This document shows positions 16,410 through 24,053 of a DNA stretch of 28,649 nucleotides, piece by piece; within the stretch, counting starts at the first letter, position 1; each line of letters starts with the position of its first letter. Source of the DNA: CAZMCT01 sp964564785 (GTDB lineage Bacteria > Planctomycetota > Phycisphaerae > UBA1845 > Fen-1342); contig CAZMCT010000040.1 of the NCBI GenBank assembly GCA_964564785.1, forward strand, positions 1-28,649. Reading direction: 5' to 3'. The position numbers and the translations under genes are program-made. Under the pieces are notes generated by a model. The model did no database searches. It saw nothing but the letters and a program-made list of their open reading frames with translations, and was not told the origin of the DNA.

Positions 16410-19400
16410 ATGCAATCCCGCCGCTGGAGGGGGATGGACGCCGTTGGGCCCGCTCTGCTGATTGTGGCAGCCGTGTTGCCTTCTGCGCCGGCACAGCCCG
16501 TCGAGCCCCAGTTCCCCCGGGCGTTGCTGCTCACCTTTGACCCGATCATCGAGAGCTACGCCAGCCAGCGTCTGCACCAGGTGGGGAACTGGAACCACCC
16601 GTTCGACCTCACGGTGCAGTACGTGGACGACTTCGCCGCGTGCAGCCACGGCATCCTCCAGTACCGTCTGACGCAGACGATCTACGCCGACATGTGGCCG
16701 ATCAAGGAGGACGGCTTCCGCTATACGGACGAGACCTACCTGGCGTGTTTGGCGACCTGGTCGGGCTGGCACCAGCCGGATGCCCGCGACTACAAGGCCG
16801 TAGCCCGCGACTACGACCTGGCCCGCAAGGTCGATTCAGGCCAGTTCGACGAGGTCTTTGACCACAGCGCGCCGTTCTTCGGCGGCTACGAGACGCGGAT
16901 GCTCGGCCGCGGCGGGTACTGGTGCAACTCGCCGCCGCAGCAGCGGATCGCATGCTCCAAGATCTTCATCGTCTCGGTGTTCAACTACGAGCGCGGCGTG
17001 GGCGAGATGATGGAGGACTTCGGCCACCGGGCGGAGTCGATTCTCTCGTACACGTATTCGTACACGACCCAGCCTGACGCCTGGTACCGCTTCGCGCTCT
17101 ACGATCTCATCGCCCCGGACAACGCTGCCTGCGGCAACGTGCATTTCGCGCCCAACAGCCTCTCCGACTATGACTGGGGCAATACCCGCTACGTCTGGAG
17201 CACCTGCGAGGACTGGCTCGTCAACTTCCCCAACCTCACCGGCCAGAAGGTCTGGGTCAATTGCACCGAGTGGGGCAACGGCGACATGCGTTTGCATCAC
17301 ATGTGGTGGTTCGAGCACATGCCGCACGTCGCGGGCAGCCACACCGAGTACGGCCAGTCGCGGCTCAACAACTGGTGGGAGTACACGCAGGACTTCAACA
17401 CCCACCCCGAATGCAACGGCGACCACGCCTTCGGCCAGAGCCCGCCCCCCGCCCAGCCCTACACCGGTCCGCAGCGCTGCCTGACCGCGAACATCCAGGA
17501 CGATTGGGCCCCGCGCGTCAGCGCCGGCGGCAAGGTGGTCTGGGCCGGCATGACCGGCTTCGACTACGAGATCTACACCTGCAACCTCGACGGCACCGGC
17601 CTGGTCCGAATCACCAACAACACGCACTCCGACGAGTCGCCCGAGATCAGCCTCACCGGCCGCGTCGTCTGGCAGGGCTGGGACGGCCAGGACTACGAAA
17701 TCTTCTCGGCCAACGCCGACGGCACCGCCCTCGTGCAGATCACCAACAACGACTGGGACGACTGGCACCCGCAGATCAACAGCAGCAACCGCATCGTCTG
17801 GGACGGCTGGGACGGCGCCGACTACGAGATCTACTCGGCCAACGCCGACGGCACGAACGTCGTCCAGATCACCAACAACAACGCCACGTTCCCCGCCAAG
17901 CCGCGCGAGGATGTCTGGCCGCAGATCAACAGCGCCGGCCGCGTGACGTGGATGGGCTTCGATGGCAACGACTGGGAGATCTACAGCGCCAACCAAGACG
18001 GCTCGAACCTCGTCAACGTCTCCAACAACACGCTCGAGGACGAGTATCCGCAGATCAACAACGGCAACCGCGTGGTCTGGATGACCTGGCACAGCGACTC
18101 GAACTGCGAGATCTACTCGAGCTCGGCCACCGGCGGCACGCCCGTGCGGCTGACCAACAATTCCACCGAGGACTGGTGGCCGCAGATCAACAACACCACC
18201 CCCGGCCAGGTCGTCTGGATGGCCCGCACCGGCGGCGACTGGGAGATCATGACCGTCCCCGCGACCGGCGGCACCGCGCAGGCCGTCACCGCCAACGGCA
18301 CCCACGACCAGTACCCCCAGATCGACGACCTCGGCCGCATCGCCTGGCAGGGTTGGGACGGCCAGGACTGGGAGATCTACGCCCGCTACGACAACCAGAT
18401 CTGGCAGATCACCAGCAACACGTTCAATGACCGCTGGCCGAGCCTCGACGATACCGACATCATCGTCTGGCACGCCGACAGCGCCCCGGACGCCACCGGC
18501 GGCACCTCCGAAATCTGGGCCGCCGGCCAGGCCACGGCCGACACCACCGCGCCCGAGCTCCTCTCGGCCGCCGCCGCGACGGCCACCGAAGTCCGCGCCT
18601 ACTTCTCCGAGCCGCTCGACCCGGTCAGCGCCGAAAACCCGGCCAACTACACGATCGAACCGCCCGTGGCCGTCACCGCGGCCGTGCTCCAGGCGAACGA
18701 GACGACCGTCCACCTGACGACCGCGCCGCTGACGCCCGACGTGCCCTATACGCTGCGCGTGAGCAACGTGACCGATCAGGCCAACCCGCCCAATCCGATC
18801 GCGCCGAACTCGCCGGCCGCCTTCACGTACCACGTCTACGAGCGGGTCCGCGACGGCCTGACGGTGCTGTACGACTTTGCCGAGGGCAGCGGCACGACCG
18901 TCCATGACGTCTCGGAGGTCGGCAGCCCGCTCGACCTGACGATCCAGAACCCGGCCGGCGCGACGTGGACGGACGGCGGGCTCGTCTTGACCAGCGCCAC
19001 GCAGATCAGCTCGCCCGGCGCGGCGTCCAAAATCATCACCGCGTGCAAGGCGAGCAACGAACTGACCGTCGAAGCCTGGATCATCCCCGCGCTGGCGGAG
19101 CAGGCCGGCCCCGCACGCATCGTCACCGTCTCGAACAACCTCTCGGCCCGCAACTTCACCCTCGGCCACGGCGACGCCGCCGGCAATGCAACCGACATGT
19201 TCGACGTGCGCCTGCGGACAACCGAGACGAGCGGCAACGGCCTCCCCTCGCTCACGACGCCCGCCGGCATCGCCGGCACGTCGCTCGTGCACGTCGTGTT
19301 CACGCGCGCCGCGACGGGCGACACGTTCATCTACCGCGACTCGAGCGTCGTCGCGACCGGAGCCGTCGGCGGCGATTTCTCGACTTGGAACACGGCCTAC

Positions 19401-19736
19401 AAACTCGGCCTGGGTGACGAGTTCTACGGCACCAAACCGTGGCTGGGCGAGTATCGCCTGGTCGCCGTGTACAGCCGGGCGCTGACGGGCGACGAGGTGT
19501 ACCAGAACTTCATGGCCGGCGCCGACCCGCAGGCCCACGCCGGGCTCGTCGGCGACCTGAACTGCGACGGCGACGTCGACTTCGGCGACATCAACGCCTT
19601 TGTGCTCGCGCTCAGCAACCCGGGCGCCTACGCCGCCACGTACCCCGGCTGCCCCTTCGAGAACCGCGACATCAACGGCGACGACGTGTTTGATTTCGCC
19701 GACATCAACGCGTTCGTGGCGCTGCTGTCGCAGTAG
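16410..19736 (+). CDS. Secreted multidomain protein: unknown N-terminal domain, TolB-like propeller, Ig-like, LamG-like, dockerin
   Basis: A 1108-residue exported protein. ATG at 16410 has AAGGAG at 16399-16404; upstream codons in the open frame look non-coding. A signal peptide (ALLIVAAVLPSAPAQ) is followed by an N-terminal domain (about 36-330) that I cannot name. It is Trp/Tyr-rich with strong-looking motifs: FGGYETRMLGRGGYWCNSPP, NYERGVGEMMEDFGHRAESI and MRLHHMWWFEHMPHVAG. Residues about 362-715 form eight TolB/WD40-like blades of the pattern DWEIYSANADGT..VQITNN....PQIN..GRVVW. Then come an SbsA-type Ig-like domain (APELLSAAAATATEVRAYFS, about 717-810), a LamG/concanavalin-like domain (815-1040) and a dockerin (GDLNCDGDVDFGDIN...DINGDDVFDFADIN). 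The propeller suggests binding of a polymer or partner; no catalytic site is assigned. The 265-base gap upstream has no promoter I trust. Confidence 0.9.
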   Translation: MQSRRWRGMDAVGPALLIVAAVLPSAPAQPVEPQFPRALLLTFDPIIESYASQRLHQVGNWNHPFDLTVQYVDDFAACSHGILQYRLTQTIYADMWPIKEDGFRYTDETYLACLATWSGWHQPDARDYKAVARDYDLARKVDSGQFDEVFDHSAPFFGGYETRMLGRGGYWCNSPPQQRIACSKIFIVSVFNYERGVGEMMEDFGHRAESILSYTYSYTTQPDAWYRFALYDLIAPDNAACGNVHFAPNSLSDYDWGNTRYVWSTCEDWLVNFPNLTGQKVWVNCTEWGNGDMRLHHMWWFEHMPHVAGSHTEYGQSRLNNWWEYTQDFNTHPECNGDHAFGQSPPPAQPYTGPQRCLTANIQDDWAPRVSAGGKVVWAGMTGFDYEIYTCNLDGTGLVRITNNTHSDESPEISLTGRVVWQGWDGQDYEIFSANADGTALVQITNNDWDDWHPQINSSNRIVWDGWDGADYEIYSANADGTNVVQITNNNATFPAKPREDVWPQINSAGRVTWMGFDGNDWEIYSANQDGSNLVNVSNNTLEDEYPQINNGNRVVWMTWHSDSNCEIYSSSATGGTPVRLTNNSTEDWWPQINNTTPGQVVWMARTGGDWEIMTVPATGGTAQAVTANGTHDQYPQIDDLGRIAWQGWDGQDWEIYARYDNQIWQITSNTFNDRWPSLDDTDIIVWHADSAPDATGGTSEIWAAGQATADTTAPELLSAAAATATEVRAYFSEPLDPVSAENPANYTIEPPVAVTAAVLQANETTVHLTTAPLTPDVPYTLRVSNVTDQANPPNPIAPNSPAAFTYHVYERVRDGLTVLYDFAEGSGTTVHDVSEVGSPLDLTIQNPAGATWTDGGLVLTSATQISSPGAASKIITACKASNELTVEAWIIPALAEQAGPARIVTVSNNLSARNFTLGHGDAAGNATDMFDVRLRTTETSGNGLPSLTTPAGIAGTSLVHVVFTRAATGDTFIYRDSSVVATGAVGGDFSTWNTAYKLGLGDEFYGTKPWLGEYRLVAVYSRALTGDEVYQNFMAGADPQAHAGLVGDLNCDGDVDFGDINAFVLALSNPGAYAATYPGCPFENRDINGDDVFDFADINAFVALLSQ

Positions 19737-19779
19737 CGCGGCGGCCCCCGACGCTCGCGTGCAGCGCGATGATAGTGCT

Positions 19780-19818
19780 GCCGTCATTCCGATGAGCGCA
19801 GCAACGACGCAGCGGTCC
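19780..19818. repeat. GTCATTCCGAGGAGCGCAGC-type repeat, degenerate copy
   Basis: TGCCGTCATTCCGATGAGCG and the following CAGCAACGACGCAGCGG match the arms at 21118 and 26399 with a few changes. The facing arm is poorly preserved. It lies in the 328-base gap before the secreted helical-repeat gene. Confidence 0.55.
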
Positions 19819-19954
19819 TCCGCTCCGGCCACCCGCGGCAGGCCGTGAATTCCCGCTGCCGCAGCCGGCTTCCTGCTCGCTTTGCTCGTCGCGACGACCG
19901 CATTCGCCGCACTTTCCGCCCGGCCGGCCCGGTTATCCGGACCCACCCGCGCCC

Positions 19955-19983
19955 TTCTTCGTTCGCCCGCCGGTCGATATACT
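19955..19983 (+). promoter_or_regulatory. Sigma70-like promoter for the gene at 20065
   Basis: TTCTTC at 19955-19960, a 17-base spacer and TATACT at 19978-19983. The -10 is good and the -35 partial. The leader would be about 75 bases. Confidence 0.45.
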
Positions 19984-20064
19984 CCAAGGCTCGGCCGGGC
20001 CGCGTGACTGCATGTTCCGGCGCGGCCGTACGGCGTGGACTTCGGGCTCAACGAGGAGTGCGTC

Positions 20065-20967
20065 ATGGTGCGGCGGTCGCTGGCAGGTCTGATGGTGGCT
20101 TTCGTGCTGTTTGGCACAGTGGCGGCATGGGCGCAGCCGGATGCGGCCAACGCATTCGCCCAGGGCAAGCTGCTGCTGACGCGGGGCGACCTCGCCGGGG
20201 CCCTGGCGGCCTTCAAGTCGGCCACGAAGACCGAGCCGGAGAACCAGCAGTATTTCCAGGAATACTCGCTGCTGAAGCGCGTGCTCGACATCCGCGACCA
20301 GGTCAAGAACGAGCAGGACGCGGATGCGTGGGCCCAGATGAACCGCGCCCTTTACAACTACTACACGAGCTACAAGATCAACGGCGAGGCCCTCGCGATC
20401 GCGCAGGTCCTGCACGAGCGGCTGCACACGGGTGAGACGGCCACCATGCTGGCCGCCGCCCAGATCGCCGCCGGCAAGGACGCGGACGCCGCGGCGCTGC
20501 TCGCCGCCCTGCCCGCCGAACAGCGCGCCGTCGACGCACAGGTGCTCCTGGGGCTCGCCCAGGCGCACCTCGGTCAGATGGAGGCCGCCCGCACGACCGC
20601 GACGAACATAGAGCTGCCCAAGAACTGCGACGGCCAGATCTGTTTCCACGCGGCGCGGCTGTTTGCGCTGGCCGGTGAACCGTCGCGGGCCCTGTCAACG
20701 TTGCGTTGCGCGTTCGAGTGCACGCCGCCCAACAGCCTGGCTGCGCTCAAGACCGACGTCCGCGAATGCCGGGACCTCGCCGGCCTCGCGAGCGGCGCCG
20801 AGTTTGCGAAAGTGCTCGAGACCGCATCGAAGATGCCTGCCGGCTGCGGCAGCGGCAAGAGCTGCGGCGGCTGCTCCAAGGCGAAGACCTGCGGCACCGC
20901 CGGCGCGAAAGAAAGCGAGCAGCCGGCCGGCGACAAGGCCCAAGGGGGCTGCCAGCACGGGAAGTAG
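20065..20967 (+). CDS. Secreted alpha-helical (TPR-like) protein with Cys-rich tail
   Basis: A 300-residue exported protein of unknown function. GAGGAG at 20053-20058 places the start at the ATG 20065; a GTG at 20035 lacks such a site. The signal peptide is VRRSLAGLMVAFVLFGTVAA, then WAQ. The mature part is helical with TPR-like pairs (ANAFAQGKLLLTRGDLAGAL, TEPENQQYFQEYSLLKRVLD, LLGLAQAHLGQMEAARTTAT). The last 40 residues hold a Gly/Cys/Lys tail (CGSGKSCGGCSKAKTCG...GGCQHGK) with five Cys and one His, which suggests metal binding or disulfides. It has no dockerin, unlike its large neighbours. It has its own promoter and is followed by repeat-rich DNA. Confidence 0.75.
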   Translation: MVRRSLAGLMVAFVLFGTVAAWAQPDAANAFAQGKLLLTRGDLAGALAAFKSATKTEPENQQYFQEYSLLKRVLDIRDQVKNEQDADAWAQMNRALYNYYTSYKINGEALAIAQVLHERLHTGETATMLAAAQIAAGKDADAAALLAALPAEQRAVDAQVLLGLAQAHLGQMEAARTTATNIELPKNCDGQICFHAARLFALAGEPSRALSTLRCAFECTPPNSLAALKTDVRECRDLAGLASGAEFAKVLETASKMPAGCGSGKSCGGCSKAKTCGTAGAKESEQPAGDKAQGGCQHGK

Positions 20968-20981
20968 CCGGACGCCTCTCG

Positions 20982-21040
20982 CACTCGTTTACTGCCGAGC
21001 CGCAAAGAGCCGCAGAGGATCGCAGAACCGCAAACGAGTG
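20982..21040. repeat. Inverted repeat with CGCAGAG-type words
   Basis: CACTCGTTT at 20982-20990 and AAACGAGTG at 21032-21040 are perfect inverted arms. Between them are GC-rich words of the form GCCGCAAAGAGCCGCAGAGG and ATCGCAGAACCGC. Related words in reverse order (TCTTTGCGG, GCGGCTCTGC) occur at 21294-21326, inside the end of the recombinase gene. Confidence 0.5.
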
Positions 21041-21117
21041 AAGGGCGAAAACGCGCTGCGCTGCCCGTCGCGCCGAGGCCCGCTGGCCTGCTGCCATCCC
21101 AAGAAACGCAGACCCGC

Positions 21118-21245
21118 TGTCATCCCGAGGAGGTCGCTGGAGCGACCGGCGAGGGATCCGGCCACGGATGAGGCAGGCTCGCGCGCATGTGAGCGGTTCC
21201 GCCGCCCGAGGCCGGCTCCCTCGTCGCTGCGCTCCTCGGAATGAC
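21118..21245. repeat. GTCATTCCGAGGAGCGCAGC-type inverted repeat, full copy
   Basis: The left arm (21118-21163, TGTCATCCCGAGGAGGTCGC onward) and right arm (21211-21245, reading GTCATTCCGAGGAGCGCAGC on the minus strand) are inverted, with about 47 bases between. A further short copy of the right-arm core (GGGCGCTCCTCGGAATG) follows at 21253-21269. Together with the element at 20982 this fills the 322-base gap between the convergent genes. Confidence 0.65.
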
Positions 21246-21289
21246 AAGCGGAGGGCGCTCCTCGGAATGCCCGAAGCCGCGCGGGTCTG

Positions 21290-22321
21290 CTATTCTTTGC
21301 GGTCCTTCGCGCCCTCCGCGGCTCTGCCGCCGGAGGACGCGGCGCCGCGCGGGTGGCACCGGGCGTGGATTTCCTGGAGTCGCCGGGTCTGCACGTGCGT
21401 GTAGATTTCGGTCGTGCTGATGCTGGCGTGGCCGAGCAGTTCCTGAACGACGCGCAGATCCGCCCCGCCCTCCAGCAGGTGCGTCGCGAAGCTGTGCCGC
21501 AGCGTGTGCGGACTCACGCGCCCCGGAATCCCCCGCCGGGCCTGCTCGCGCTTGACCATCATCCACACCGCGGTGCGCTCCAGCGGCCCGCCCGTGCGCG
21601 TCAGGAACAGCGGCAGTTGCGCCGCCGCCCCCCGGCTCAGCGGCGTCTTCCAGCGCCCCTGCTGCTGGCCGGCCGCGATCAGCTTCGGCCGCAGATGCTG
21701 CACGTACGCCTCGAGCGCATCGAGCGCCGGCCGGCCGATCGGCACCACGCGCTCCTTCCGCCCCTTGCCCATGCAGCGCAGGAAAGCCCCGGCTACGTTC
21801 ACATCCGCCTCGCGCAGGCCGCACAGCTCGCTGACCCGCAGCCCACAGGCATAGAACAGCTCGAGCATCGCCCGGTCGCGCAAGCCGAGCGGGCTTTCCG
21901 GGTCCGGGGCGGTGATCAGGTCGATCGTGCGGTCGAGGTTCAGCGTCCGCGGCAGGCGCTGCCACTGCTTGGGCAGCTCGATCAGGGCCGTGCCGTCCTC
22001 CGCGACCTGCCCGGTGATGTGCAGCCACCGCAGCCACATGCGTAGCGCCACCACGCGCCGCGCAAGCGTGGTCTCCTTCTGTCCCAGCGCGCTCTGCTCG
22101 ACCAGGTAGTCCTGCACGAGCTGCGGGTCGATGCGATTCCAGTCATCCACGCCCCGGCGATGCAGGAACGCCCCGAAGCGCAGCAGATCGCGGCGATAGG
22201 CGTCCATGGTGTTGGCCGACAACCCCAGCTCGACGTTCTGCCAGACGCGGAAGCCATCGAGCGCCGCCGCGAAGCGGGCCGAGACGGGCAGGGGTTCCGA
22301 TCGGCGGCGGGGCGCATCCAT
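21290..22321 (-). CDS. XerC/XerD-type tyrosine recombinase
   Basis: A site-specific recombinase of 343 residues, most likely one of the Xer pair that resolves chromosome dimers at dif. The ATG at 22321 has AGGAGG nine bases upstream. The SAM-like core-binding domain spans about 14-105 (ELGLSANTMDAYRRDLLRFG). The catalytic set is complete: Arg162 (ACGLRVSEL), Lys186 (MGKGRKERVVPIG), His272 and Arg275 (PHTLRHSFATHLLEGGADLR), His298 (LLGHASI) and Tyr307 (TTEIYTHV). The conserved family end LQEIHARCHPR is followed by an 18-residue tail whose last 11 residues and stop codon lie in a GCGGCTCTGC/TCTTTGCGG repeat. It is divergent from dprA; xerC and dprA are neighbours in several other bacteria. XerC versus XerD is not decidable here. 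Confidence 0.92.
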   Translation of the reverse strand: MDAPRRRSEPLPVSARFAAALDGFRVWQNVELGLSANTMDAYRRDLLRFGAFLHRRGVDDWNRIDPQLVQDYLVEQSALGQKETTLARRVVALRMWLRWLHITGQVAEDGTALIELPKQWQRLPRTLNLDRTIDLITAPDPESPLGLRDRAMLELFYACGLRVSELCGLREADVNVAGAFLRCMGKGRKERVVPIGRPALDALEAYVQHLRPKLIAAGQQQGRWKTPLSRGAAAQLPLFLTRTGGPLERTAVWMMVKREQARRGIPGRVSPHTLRHSFATHLLEGGADLRVVQELLGHASISTTEIYTHVQTRRLQEIHARCHPRGAASSGGRAAEGAKDRKE

Positions 22322-22410
22322 GCGCGGCGGCCTCCTGGCTGCCGCGCATCATAGCATAAGAAACACAACGGGGAACAGGAAACACGGACAGCTTGCGCGC
22401 CGCCGCCCGC

Positions 22411-22510
22411 TTCCCTGTCGGTGGTTCTCCATTCCCTGCCCCCGGTTCCCAATTCCCGGCTCCCGCCGCCCCCCTGTTCCCTGTTCCCCGTTCCCTGTTC
22501 CCTGTCCCCG
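22411..22510. repeat. TTCCCTGT simple-repeat tract
   Basis: About ten irregular copies of (A/G)TTCCC(T/G/C)G(T/C) fill the divergent xerC-dprA gap, densest at 22473-22507 (GTTCCCTGTTCCCCGTTCCC and on). Read on the minus strand this is the GGGAACAGGGAACA type of low-complexity intergenic repeat. Confidence 0.75.
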
Positions 22511-22552
22511 CCCGCCCTTGCATTCCCCGCGACGCACCGGCACAGTGCGCGC

Positions 22553-23746
22553 ATGCCGACGACGACCGAGGTCATCACGCCGGCCGGGCGCGTGTATCTG
22601 CGCTGGGCGCTGACGGACGGTATCGGCCCGCTCAAGTTCACGCAGTTGCTGATTCAGCTCGGCGACGCCGAACAGGCTCTCGGTGCGCCCGCCTCCGTTC
22701 TGACCACGGTCAAGGGCATCGGCGAGCAGACCGCCGACGCCATCGCCCGCGCCCGGGACACCGCGCCCGTCGACGACGAGATCGCCACCGCGGCCGAGCA
22801 CGGCGTGCGGATCATTTGCCGCGTCGACCCCGACTACCCGCCCGGCCTGAAGCAGATCCCCGACGCCCCCATCGTGCTGTACGTCAAGGGTGAGCTGCGG
22901 CCGACCGACGCCGTGGCCATCGCCATCGTCGGCAGCCGCCGGTGCACGATCTACGGCAGCGAGCAGGCCCGCCGCTTCGGCGAGCTCTTGGCCGGCGCGG
23001 GCTTCACGGTCGTGAGCGGCCTGGCCCGCGGCATCGACGCCTTCGCCCATCATGGGTCGGTCGACGCCGGCGGGCGCTCGATCGCGGTCATGGGCCGCGG
23101 CCTGACCGAGGTCTATCCGCCCGAGAACGAAGCCCTGGCCCGCAAGCTGCTCGAGCAGGGCGCGTGGATCAGCGAACTGCCGATGCGGGCTGAAGTTCAC
23201 GCGGGCAATTTCCCCGGCCGCAACCGCATCATCGCCGGCCTGACACTCGGTACGCTCGTGGTCGAGGCCGCGCAGCGCAGTGGCGCGCTCATCACGGCCC
23301 GCCTGGCCGGCGAGTACAACCGCGAGGTCTTCGCAGTCCCCGGCCGGGCCCAGGACCCGCTCTCGTTCGGCACCAACGCGCTCATCCGCGACGGCGCCGC
23401 CAAGCTCGTCATGACGCTTGAAGACATCCTCGACGGACTTGGCGACGTCGGCCGCACCCTCGCCCGCAAGTCCGAAGCGCCGTCTGAACCGGAAGCGCAA
23501 GCCAGGGACGCCCCGGGCCATGCTTCACACGGGCCCTCCGCGGCCGCCGCCGCCAGCGGCTTGTCCAAGACGGAGCAGCGCGTCTACGACGTCATTCCCG
23601 ACGAGCCGGTGCTCGCCGACGTCGTGATCCGCGCGGCCGAGCTGCCCGTCGGCGAGGTTCTGGCCGCGCTCACGTCCTTGCAGCTCAAGGGGCTCGTGCA
23701 GCGGTTTCCGGGCAACCTCACCGCTCGCCGGCGGATTCTGGCGTAA
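22553..23746 (+). CDS. dprA: DprA/Smf, DNA-processing protein
   Basis: A 397-residue protein of the DprA family, which binds incoming single-stranded DNA and loads RecA during natural transformation. An N-terminal helix-hairpin-helix-like region (about 15-65, TVKGIGEQTADAIARA) leads into the extended Rossmann fold (about 118-290): IAIVGSRRCTIYGSEQARRF, VVSGLARGIDAFAHHG, GRGLTEVYPPENEAL, FPGRNRIIAGL and VFAVPGRAQDPLSFGTNALI. A Pro/Ala/Ser linker precedes a C-terminal winged-helix DML1-like domain (LSKTEQRVYDVIPDEPVLAD). The ATG at 22553 is chosen because the open frame upstream is simple repeat; no strong ribosome site is visible. It lies divergent to xerC. Competence genes such as comEC are not in the window. 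Confidence 0.94.
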   Translation: MPTTTEVITPAGRVYLRWALTDGIGPLKFTQLLIQLGDAEQALGAPASVLTTVKGIGEQTADAIARARDTAPVDDEIATAAEHGVRIICRVDPDYPPGLKQIPDAPIVLYVKGELRPTDAVAIAIVGSRRCTIYGSEQARRFGELLAGAGFTVVSGLARGIDAFAHHGSVDAGGRSIAVMGRGLTEVYPPENEALARKLLEQGAWISELPMRAEVHAGNFPGRNRIIAGLTLGTLVVEAAQRSGALITARLAGEYNREVFAVPGRAQDPLSFGTNALIRDGAAKLVMTLEDILDGLGDVGRTLARKSEAPSEPEAQARDAPGHASHGPSAAAAASGLSKTEQRVYDVIPDEPVLADVVIRAAELPVGEVLAALTSLQLKGLVQRFPGNLTARRRILA

Positions 23747-23837
23747 CCGCCGTTTGAAGCGAATTCGGGGCATCGAAGGATCCCTTCGGCCGGTGTCGTA
23801 TGCGTCGCGCAACCGGCCCGCACCGGCCGCATTTCAG

Positions 23838-23865
23838 TTGTCCGCTCGTGGCCGCGGACTATACT
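23838..23865 (+). promoter_or_regulatory. Sigma70-like promoter for the dockerin gene at 24054
   Basis: TTGTCC at 23838-23843 and TATACT at 23860-23865 with a 16-base spacer, giving a leader of about 180 bases. Apart from the leader hairpin, the 307-base gap from 23747 to 24053 shows nothing else. Confidence 0.6.
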
Positions 23866-24019
23866 TTCAGCGGCCGAAGGAAATCGTTTCCGACATTCCA
23901 CCGCGCGAGACTGGCTGGTGCCTCGGCGCCGACCGCCCCGCTCTGCGTGTGCTGCGCTGTGGATTCGGTCGAGTGGGGCAGCGTTGTGCGTGCCCGCAGC
24001 ACGCGCCGGCATCGCGGGC

Positions 24020-24036
24020 GCAGGTGTTCAACCTGC
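24020..24036 (+). promoter_or_regulatory. Small leader hairpin GCAGGT-GTTCA-ACCTGC
   Basis: A perfect six-base stem with a five-base loop ends six bases before the GGAGG ribosome site of the next gene. The same arms occur at 13915-13930 before another secreted-protein gene. Confidence 0.35.
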
Positions 24037-24053
24037 GAAACTGGAGGTGTTCG

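Noticed and set aside
17495..18540. CRISPR-like or non-coding tandem repeats
   Set aside because: The periodicity is that of protein blades in an intact frame with uneven unit length and no conserved repeat-spacer pattern.
16836..20306. 1156-codon antisense frame, and similar long ones at 23859-26525, 26579-28609, 13895-15661 and 923-2224 (minus) and at 3437-5392 and 12145-13725 (plus)
   Set aside because: All are mirror frames of clearly recognisable genes and have low-complexity Arg/Val/Ala/Gly composition.
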